DNA from: Krasilnikoviella flava | GTDB taxonomy: Bacteria > Actinomycetota > Actinomycetes > Actinomycetales > Cellulomonadaceae | Direction of reading: 5' to 3' | Length of the DNA stretch: 64,000 nucleotides | Assembly (NCBI RefSeq): GCF_900167525.1 | Contig: NZ_FUZQ01000004.1 | Coordinates: 182,747-246,746, forward strand | Shown here: one piece after another, positions 58,338-64,000 of the stretch | Position numbering within the stretch: position 1 is the stretch's first letter | Layout of the letters: every line of letters begins with the position of its first letter | Position numbers and translations under genes: made by a program | Notes under the pieces: generated by a model | The model's database searches: none | Told to the model about the DNA's origin: nothing | What the model saw: only the letters and a program-made list of their open reading frames with translations

Positions 58338-59387
58338 TCAGAATGCCGCGTCCTTGATCTTCTGCCAGGACAACCCCGCCGGGGCGGGGATGTCCTTGCT
58401 GGACAGCCGGCGCCGGAAGACCCAGTACGTCCACGCCTGGTAGGCGATGACGACCGGCGTGAGCACCACGGCCACCCACGACATCACGGTGAGCGTGTAC
58501 GGCGTCGAGGCGGCCTCGGCCACCGTGAGGGCCTCGCCCCCGTCGAGGGCGGGGATGACGTCGGGATACATGGAGCCGAAGATCAGCACGACGGCGCTCG
58601 CGATGGCGACCGCCGACAGCGTGAACGCCACCCCTTCTCGGCGCGCCCGTGCCGCGACGACGACGCCCACCAGGGCAAGCGCGGCGACCGCGACGGCCGC
58701 CCACGTCCACGTCACCGAGTAGGCGACCTGGGCCCAGACCGCCCAGCCGCCGGCCACGACGAGCGCGACGACCGAGAGCGCGGACGCGAGCCGGCCCGCG
58801 CGCACCCGGACGTCACCGTCGGTCTTGAGCGCGACGAAGACGCTGCCGTGCAGCAGGAACAGCACGAGGGTGGTGAGCCCGCCCGCGAGGGCGAACGGGT
58901 TGAGCAGGGCCCAGAAGCCGCCGACGTACTGGTGGTCGGCGTCGAGCAGCAGCCCGCGCACGAGGTTGCCGAAGGCGACTCCCCACATGATCGCGGGGAT
59001 CCACGACCCGGCCTGGATGGCGACGTCGCACCGGCGTACCCACCGTGCGTCGGAGATCTTGCCGCGGTACTCGAACGCGACGCCGCGCGCGATGAGGCCC
59101 AGCAGGATGATCAGCAGCGGCAGGTAGAAGCCGGAGAACATCGTGGCGTACCACTCGGGGAAGGCGGCGAAGGTGGCGCCGCCGGCCGTGAGCAGCCAGA
59201 CCTCGTTGCCGTCCCACACCGGGCCGATGGTGTTGATGAGGACGCGACGCTCCTTGTCGCGCTGCTCCTTGCCGCCGCGCGGCAGGATCGACAGCAGCAT
59301 GCCGACGCCGAAGTCGAAGCCCTCGAGCACGAGGTAGCCCGTCCACAGGACGGCGATGATGACGAACCAGAGGATCGCGAGGTCCAT
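58338..59387 (-). CDS. cydB: Cytochrome bd ubiquinol oxidase subunit II
   Basis: 349 residues; GGGAG before ATG 59387. About eight TM segments. WFVIIAVLWTGYLVLEGFDFGVGMLL is the canonical CydB N-terminus, followed by VLINTIGPVWDGNEVWLLTAGGATFAAFPEWYATMFSGFYLPL. It forms the membrane partner of CydA in the quinol:O2 oxidoreductase that works at low oxygen. Confidence 0.96.
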   Translation of the reverse strand: MDLAILWFVIIAVLWTGYLVLEGFDFGVGMLLSILPRGGKEQRDKERRVLINTIGPVWDGNEVWLLTAGGATFAAFPEWYATMFSGFYLPLLIILLGLIARGVAFEYRGKISDARWVRRCDVAIQAGSWIPAIMWGVAFGNLVRGLLLDADHQYVGGFWALLNPFALAGGLTTLVLFLLHGSVFVALKTDGDVRVRAGRLASALSVVALVVAGGWAVWAQVAYSVTWTWAAVAVAALALVGVVVAARARREGVAFTLSAVAIASAVVLIFGSMYPDVIPALDGGEALTVAEAASTPYTLTVMSWVAVVLTPVVIAYQAWTYWVFRRRLSSKDIPAPAGLSWQKIKDAAF

Positions 59388-59430
59388 GGGTCTCCCAGTC
59401 TCGTTCTCGGCACTCGATACTTGGCGATGC

Positions 59431-60930
59431 TCAGTACGCGAAGGACAGCGGACGGTCGGTGTCGTCGGGCTCCTGCGCCTCCGGCGACTCGTCGCGGACG
59501 GAGTCCGGGACGCCCTCGACCGCGTACCGGTGCATGAGGCGGTACCAGACGACGGCGAGGACCGCGTAGACGAGCGTGAGCACGATCATCGACGTGAGGA
59601 TCACGCCCGCCGGCACCGCCGTGGACACGCCGCGCTCGGTGAGCAGCCGCACCTGGTCGATCCCCGTCGGGTTGGGCGCCACCACCCAGGGCTGACGGCC
59701 CACCTCCGTGAAGATCCACCCGAACGAGCAGGCCAGGAACGGCGTGGGGATGGCGACGAGGCCCAGCCTGGAGAGCCACACGTTGTCGCTCACCCGGCCC
59801 TTGCGGGTGGCCCACAGCGCCGCCAGCGCGAGCGCCAGGGAGAACACCGCCAGGCCGATCATGAGCCGGAACGACCAGTACGTGACGGCCAGCGGCGGGG
59901 TGTAGGTGACGGGCTCGCCCGACGCGGTGACGTCGCCGTACCGCTCGGTGTACTGCTCCTGGACGTCGTAGACGCCGGGCAGGTACGACTCGGGGCCGGA
60001 GAAGTGGCCGGTGCCGAGGAAGCTGGTGACGCCGGGCACGGAGATCAGGTGGTCCACGTCCTCGCACCCCGCGTACAGGGGGCCGACCGCGAGGATGGAG
60101 AACTCCGCGGCCTCGGTGCCCTCGCAGAGGGCCTCGGCCGACGACATCTTGCCGGGCTGCTGCTCGTACATGAGCTTGCCCTGGAGGTCGCCGGACCAGA
60201 TGACGCCCGCGCCGGCGATGATCATGGTCCACACGCCGACCAGCACCGCCGGTCGGTACACGGTGCGGGCCTTCTCGACGTTCTCGGGCCTCTTGCTGCG
60301 CACGAGCCGCACCATCCACCACGTCGCGATGCCGCAGACGAAGGTGCCGGCGGTGAGGAACGCGGCGGCGATGGTGTGCGGGAACGCGGCCCACAGCGTG
60401 TTGTTGGTGAGCACCGCGCCGATCGACTCCATCTCGGCGCGCCCGGTCTCCTCGTTGTAGATCGTGCCCACCGGGTGCTGCATCCACGAGTTCGCCGCGA
60501 GGATGAAGAAGGCCGAGAGGTTCGTCGCGAGCGCGAACAGCCAGATGGACGCGAGGTGCACCTTCTTCGACACGCGGTCCCAGCCGAAGATCCACAGGCC
60601 CAGGAAGACGGACTCGACGAAGAACGCCGCCAGGGCCTCCATCGCGAGGGGAGCCCCGAAGACGTCGCCCACGAACCGGGAGTACTCGCTCCAGGCCATA
60701 CCGAACTGGAACTCCTGCCAGATACCGGTGACCACGCCCAGGGCGAAGTTGATGAGCATGAGCTTGCCGAAGAACTTCGTCAGCCGGAGCCAGCGCTCCT
60801 TCTTGGTGACGACCCACGCGGTCTGCATCCCGGCGACCAACGGCGCGAGGCCGATCGTCAGGGGCACGAAGATGAAGTGGTAGACGGTGGTGATGGCGAA
60901 CTGCCACCGTGCCAGTGCGAGGGGGTCCAC
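59431..60930 (-). CDS. cydA: Cytochrome bd ubiquinol oxidase subunit I
   Basis: 499 residues; GTG start with AGGAG upstream. His18 (TTVYHFIFVP) and His185 (AAFPHTIAAAF) match the heme b595 and b558 axial ligands; the Met of WSFRLMIGL matches Met393 of E. coli. GRQPWVV marks the heme-proximal segment and SWMQHPVG the quinol-site side. The periplasmic Q-loop is short, as in Gram-positive enzymes. First gene of cydABDC; its promoter overlaps two Rex-type sites. Confidence 0.96.
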   Translation of the reverse strand: MDPLALARWQFAITTVYHFIFVPLTIGLAPLVAGMQTAWVVTKKERWLRLTKFFGKLMLINFALGVVTGIWQEFQFGMAWSEYSRFVGDVFGAPLAMEALAAFFVESVFLGLWIFGWDRVSKKVHLASIWLFALATNLSAFFILAANSWMQHPVGTIYNEETGRAEMESIGAVLTNNTLWAAFPHTIAAAFLTAGTFVCGIATWWMVRLVRSKRPENVEKARTVYRPAVLVGVWTMIIAGAGVIWSGDLQGKLMYEQQPGKMSSAEALCEGTEAAEFSILAVGPLYAGCEDVDHLISVPGVTSFLGTGHFSGPESYLPGVYDVQEQYTERYGDVTASGEPVTYTPPLAVTYWSFRLMIGLAVFSLALALAALWATRKGRVSDNVWLSRLGLVAIPTPFLACSFGWIFTEVGRQPWVVAPNPTGIDQVRLLTERGVSTAVPAGVILTSMIVLTLVYAVLAVVWYRLMHRYAVEGVPDSVRDESPEAQEPDDTDRPLSFAY

Positions 60931-61023
60931 GGGTTCTCCTGGGCTCGACCGGGTCGTCTTCCGACGGTAGGACCACCGCCCGGCAAGCGCACGACCACGA
61001 CGGTCGCGATCCCGGGACGAGGT

Positions 61024-61041
61024 TAGTGAAGACTTTCACGA
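61024..61041. promoter_or_regulatory. Rex-type operator, copy 1
   Basis: TAGTGAA-GACT-TTCACGA against the Rex consensus TTGTGAA-N4-TTCACAA: 12 of 14 positions match. It lies just downstream of the cydA -10, over the expected transcription start. Confidence 0.6.
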
Positions 61042-61070
61042 TCTAAGTCGTGAAGGTCTTCACAAGTCAA
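61041..61070 (-). promoter_or_regulatory. cydA promoter
   Basis: On the minus strand: TTGACT (61065-61070), an 18-nt spacer, TTAGAT (61041-61046). The spacer is filled by Rex-type copy 2. Confidence 0.55.
61048..61065. promoter_or_regulatory. Rex-type operator, copy 2
   Basis: TCGTGAA-GGTC-TTCACAA matches TTGTGAA-N4-TTCACAA at 13 of 14 positions. Rex, the NADH/NAD+-sensing repressor, is known to control cydABCD in Streptomyces. Confidence 0.7.
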
Positions 61071-61376
61071 GCCGGGTGATCCCGGACGGCGACGTGCGGC
61101 GTCGGGTCACGCGGTGGTGCGCGCAGGATGCGATACTGGTCCGAAGCCGTCCGGGCCCACATCCCGGGGCGGCCCACGAGCTCGCAGCACTCGCGATCCG
61201 CACGCGATGCCGCCGCCAGGCACGAGGCCGGGCGGCGGGCGTCCGCGACGAGCGCGGTGCCGCAGCCGGAACCGAGACTTCCGTCGGCCGGTGCGCTGAG
61301 CAGCGCCGCCGTCCGACGACGACCACCGGTGGTCCGCACGTGTGGGGGCGGGACCGCCGGAGCTGGAGCGCCTTCC

Positions 61377-64000
61377 GTGACGTCCGACACCCCGACCGAC
61401 GCAGCCCGCGAGCAGGTCGAGACCCCCGCTTCCACACCGGCGCGCAAGCCCGCCCGCCGCCGTGCCACGCGCCCCAGCGCGGCCCCGACCGCGCCGGCCG
61501 CCGAGCAGCCGGCCGCCGAGCAGCCGGCCGCCGAGCAGCCGGCCGCCGAGCAGCCGGCCGCCGCGCCTGCGGCACCGGAGCCCGCCGCGTCCGCCCTTGC
61601 CGACCTGGTGCTGCCGGAGCGCGCCGGGACCCGTTCCGAGGCATCTGCCGGCACCGCGTCGCTGGCCGACATCGTCCTGCCCGAGGGGCCCGACGGTCGT
61701 GCCGACGAGAGCGACGCCGTCGCGCAGAAGCCCGCCCGGAGCCGTCGCCGAGCCACCCGCTCCGGCGCAGCGCAGACCGCCGTCGAGGCGGAGCCCGCCT
61801 CCCCGGCCGCTGCCGAGGCCGAGCCCGAGGCCGAGCAGGCGCCCGCTGCGCCCGCCAAGGGCCGTGCCGCATCCGGCACCAGGACCCGCGCTCGCCGCGC
61901 CGCCGAGCCGGCGCCCGCGGCGGACGGCGCCGTCACCGACGCCGAGCAGCCTGTCGAGCAGCCCGCCGAGAAGGTCGCTGAGAAGTCCACCGAGAAGACC
62001 ACCGAGAAGACCACGGTGACGAAGGCGCCGAAGAAGGCCTCCCCGCGCAAGAAGGCTGCCACGGCCAAGGCCGACGCGGTCGCCGCGAAGCAGGAGACGG
62101 CTGAGCCGGCAGCGCAGGAGCCGGCCGCGCCCCGCTCGCCCGCCGCCAGGGGCGGTGGGTCGGTGACGCCGCGTCTCGCGACGACGGCGGTCCTGTTCCA
62201 GGCGCCGGACCTCTCGACCTCGCGCCGGTCTCGCCGGGCGCAGGCACCGGCCGGCCCGCCGCGCCCGCACGAGGAGACGGAGGCCGCAGCCGCCCCGGCG
62301 GCCGAGGAGACCGGCACGTCGACCGCCGGCCCCGCGGCCGGAGCGGCGGCCGAGGAGACGACGACGGGCGGGTCGGCGAGGTCGGCGCGCACCCGGTCCG
62401 CGCGGTCGACCCGCGGGTCGCGGGCAGCCAAGCGCGAGCAGGCCGCCCCGGATGCTCCCGTGGACGAGCCCGCGGTCGAGACGACGGCTGACCAGCCCGG
62501 CGAGGACGCGACGCCGGCCGGGGCACCTGTTGCCGAGCAGGCCTCGGCCGAGGCGCCCGCGGCCGAGCAGACCGCGGCCGAGGTCGAGCTGAGCGAGGAC
62601 GAGGCCGCCGCGGTCGAGGAGGTCGGCGCGATCGAGTCCGAGCTCGTGGCCGAAGGCGTCGAGCTCGTCGACCTGAGCCCGGAGGACCTGAGCGACGAGG
62701 ACAGCGAGGACGACGAGATCCGCCCCCGCCGCCGTCGTCGGCGGGGTGGCCGGGGCCGTCGCGGCGGTCGCCGCCCCGAGGACGACGCCGAGGGCGACGA
62801 GGACGGGTCGGACGAGGACGCGGCCGACGACGACCGCACTGCCGACGCGGACGCGGACGAGCGCGCCGACGAGCAGGGCGAGGACCACGCCGACGAGCAG
62901 GGCGACGACGAGGAGGGCGGGGAGTCCGCCTCGAGCCGTCGGCGCCGCCGCCGTCGCCGGGGGACCCGCGCGGAGCGTGCGGAGGCCGCCGTGGCGCGCA
63001 CCCGCGACCGCGACGAGGTCACGGCGCTCAAGGGCTCGACGCGTCTCGAGGCGAAGCGTCAGCGCCGCCGCGAGGGCCGCGACGCGGGCCGCCGCCGCCA
63101 GATCATCACGGAGTCGGAGTTCCTCGCCCGCCGCGAGTCCGTCACCCGGTCGATGGTGGTGCGGGAGCGCGACGGGCGCACCCAGATCGCCGTGCTCGAG
63201 GACGGCGTGCTCGTGGAGCACTACGTGTCCCAGCAGTCGCAGGCGTCGATGGTGGGCAACGTCTACCTCGGCCGCGTGCAGAACGTGCTGCCCAGCATGG
63301 AGGCCGCGTTCGTCGACGTCGGCAAGGGGCGCAACGCCGTCCTGTACGCCGGCGAGGTGAACTGGGACGCTGCGGGCCTCGAGGGCCAGCCGCGCCGCAT
63401 CGAGGAGGCCCTGAAGTCGGGCGACTCGGTGCTGGTCCAGGTCACGAAGGACCCGATCGGTCACAAGGGCGCGCGCCTCACCTCGCAGGTCACGCTCGCC
63501 GGCCGCTACCTCGTGTTCGTGCCCGGTGGCGGCATGACCGGGATCAGCCGCAAGCTGCCCGACACCGAGCGCAGCCGGCTCAAGAAGATCCTGCGCGACG
63601 TCGTGCCCGAGGGTGCGGGCGTCATCGTGCGCACCGCCGCGGAGGGGGCGAGCGAGACCGAGCTGCGTGCCGACGTCGAGCGGCTGGAGGCGCAGTGGGC
63701 CTCGATCGAGAAGAAGTCCGCCTCCGCCAGCGCCCCGGCGCTGCTGCAGGGGGAGCCCGACCTCGCGATCCGCGTGGTGCGCGACATCTTCAACGACGAC
63801 TTCACGTCCCTGCAGATCCAGGGCGGGGCGTGGGACGAGATCTCGCAGTACGTCGACGAGCTCGCCCCGGACCTGCGCGAGCGCGTGACCAAGTGGACCG
63901 AGAACACCGACGTGTTCGCCGTGCACCGCGTGGACGAGCAGCTCGCCAAGGGCATGGACCGCAAGGTCTGGCTGCCCTCGGGCGGCTCGCTCGTCATCGA
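61377..64000 (+). CDS. rne: Ribonuclease E/G (N-terminal 874 residues; runs off the edge)
   Basis: GTG start with GGAG 8 nt upstream; open to the window end. Residues 1 to about 590 are low-complexity: (EQPAA)4 at 42-61, repeated LADIVLPE-like motifs (LADLVLPERAG, LADIVLPEGPD), Ala/Glu/Pro tracts, acidic runs (DLSDEDSEDDE) and Arg/Gly blocks (RRRRRRGGRGRRGGRR near 450). The enzyme core begins at about 592: SMVVRERDGRTQIAVLEDGVL, the S1 domain SMVGNVYLGRVQNVLPSMEAAFVDVGKGRNAVLYAGEV, then GISRKLPDTERSRLKKIL and VVRDIFNDDF. The catalytic Asp pair and zinc link lie partly beyond the edge. It is the main mRNA-decay endonuclease. Confidence 0.93.
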   Translation, partial: MTSDTPTDAAREQVETPASTPARKPARRRATRPSAAPTAPAAEQPAAEQPAAEQPAAEQPAAAPAAPEPAASALADLVLPERAGTRSEASAGTASLADIVLPEGPDGRADESDAVAQKPARSRRRATRSGAAQTAVEAEPASPAAAEAEPEAEQAPAAPAKGRAASGTRTRARRAAEPAPAADGAVTDAEQPVEQPAEKVAEKSTEKTTEKTTVTKAPKKASPRKKAATAKADAVAAKQETAEPAAQEPAAPRSPAARGGGSVTPRLATTAVLFQAPDLSTSRRSRRAQAPAGPPRPHEETEAAAAPAAEETGTSTAGPAAGAAAEETTTGGSARSARTRSARSTRGSRAAKREQAAPDAPVDEPAVETTADQPGEDATPAGAPVAEQASAEAPAAEQTAAEVELSEDEAAAVEEVGAIESELVAEGVELVDLSPEDLSDEDSEDDEIRPRRRRRRGGRGRRGGRRPEDDAEGDEDGSDEDAADDDRTADADADERADEQGEDHADEQGDDEEGGESASSRRRRRRRRGTRAERAEAAVARTRDRDEVTALKGSTRLEAKRQRRREGRDAGRRRQIITESEFLARRESVTRSMVVRERDGRTQIAVLEDGVLVEHYVSQQSQASMVGNVYLGRVQNVLPSMEAAFVDVGKGRNAVLYAGEVNWDAAGLEGQPRRIEEALKSGDSVLVQVTKDPIGHKGARLTSQVTLAGRYLVFVPGGGMTGISRKLPDTERSRLKKILRDVVPEGAGVIVRTAAEGASETELRADVERLEAQWASIEKKSASASAPALLQGEPDLAIRVVRDIFNDDFTSLQIQGGAWDEISQYVDELAPDLRERVTKWTENTDVFAVHRVDEQLAKGMDRKVWLPSGGSLVI
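61501..61560 (+). repeat. 15-bp tandem repeat, four perfect copies, inside rne
   Basis: CCGAGCAGCCGGCCG is repeated four times without change, giving (EQPAA)4. Because 15 is a multiple of 3, copy changes would keep the frame and alter only the length of the disordered tail. Confidence 0.95.

Larger units (their letters stand above)
60931..61376. other. 446-bp divergent intergenic region between cydA and rne
   Basis: Contains the cydA promoter and two Rex-type operators (61024-61070) and a cydA leader of about 100 nt. A TACCGT at 60964-60969 (minus) could be a second cydA start closer to the gene. From 61071 to 61376 I see only GC-rich sequence with no start-site-like element that I can defend for rne. 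Confidence 0.6.

Overview
The window is 64 kb of very GC-rich, densely coding DNA. GTG starts are frequent, gene junctions often overlap as ATGA or GTGA, and many start codons sit 6-8 nt downstream of a TANNNT hexamer with no Shine-Dalgarno sequence (leaderless-type promoters). With the gene order ddl / DUF3515 / thiL / rpmB / fakA-like / recG / rsmD / coaD / sepIVA-like / DUF177 / rpmF / rnc / mutM and the order cydA-cydB-cydD-cydC beside an RNase E gene, this points to a chromosomal segment of an actinobacterium. Micrococcales (a relative of Cellulomonas or Promicromonospora) is my inference; no rRNA gene is present to prove it. I saw no tRNA, rRNA, CRISPR array, insertion sequence, prophage gene or clearly broken gene.

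Region 1 (1-13.1 kb) is an accessory sugar locus. It holds the start of a secreted beta-helix protein, a Tat-exported GH95 enzyme (alpha-L-fucosidase/alpha-L-galactosidase family), a GntR/FCD repressor, and a rightward gene set: enolase-superfamily dehydratase, D-2-hydroxyacid dehydrogenase, an unrecognised 486-residue protein, an ABC sugar importer without its own ATPase, a DeoC-like aldolase, a ribokinase-family kinase and an RbsD/FucU mutarotase. Two ATGT-N3-ACAA motifs, before the GH95 gene and before the importer, suggest one regulon. This is the best candidate for an undescribed catabolic system.

Region 2 (13.1-19.6 kb) holds a DUF4287-type protein, an F420-reductase-like and a luciferase-like oxidoreductase divergent from a MarR regulator with paired operators, a DHA2 exporter and an MHS-type importer. 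Region 3 (19.8-45 kb) is mostly housekeeping: murA, plsC, gpsA, a lipoprotein, a HAD hydrolase, a cystathionine gamma-synthase-like enzyme with a 17-bp tandem repeat upstream, an acyl-CoA dehydrogenase relative, two CNNM/CorC proteins, an acyl-CoA ligase, and then the conserved ddl-to-mutM block. A 16-bp perfect inverted repeat lies inside the 5' end of rnc.

Region 4 (45-54.8 kb) is a mixed set: a TetR regulator divergent from a DUF3995 membrane protein across two operators, a 2-hydroxyacid dehydrogenase, an amino-acid transporter / small membrane protein / M20 dipeptidase operon, a PYROXD2-like flavoprotein and an ABC-2 exporter. Region 5 (54.8-64 kb) holds cytochrome bd oxidase and its CydDC exporter, read leftward from a promoter overlapped by two Rex-type operators, and the divergent, truncated RNase E/G gene with a disordered N-terminal extension of about 590 residues.
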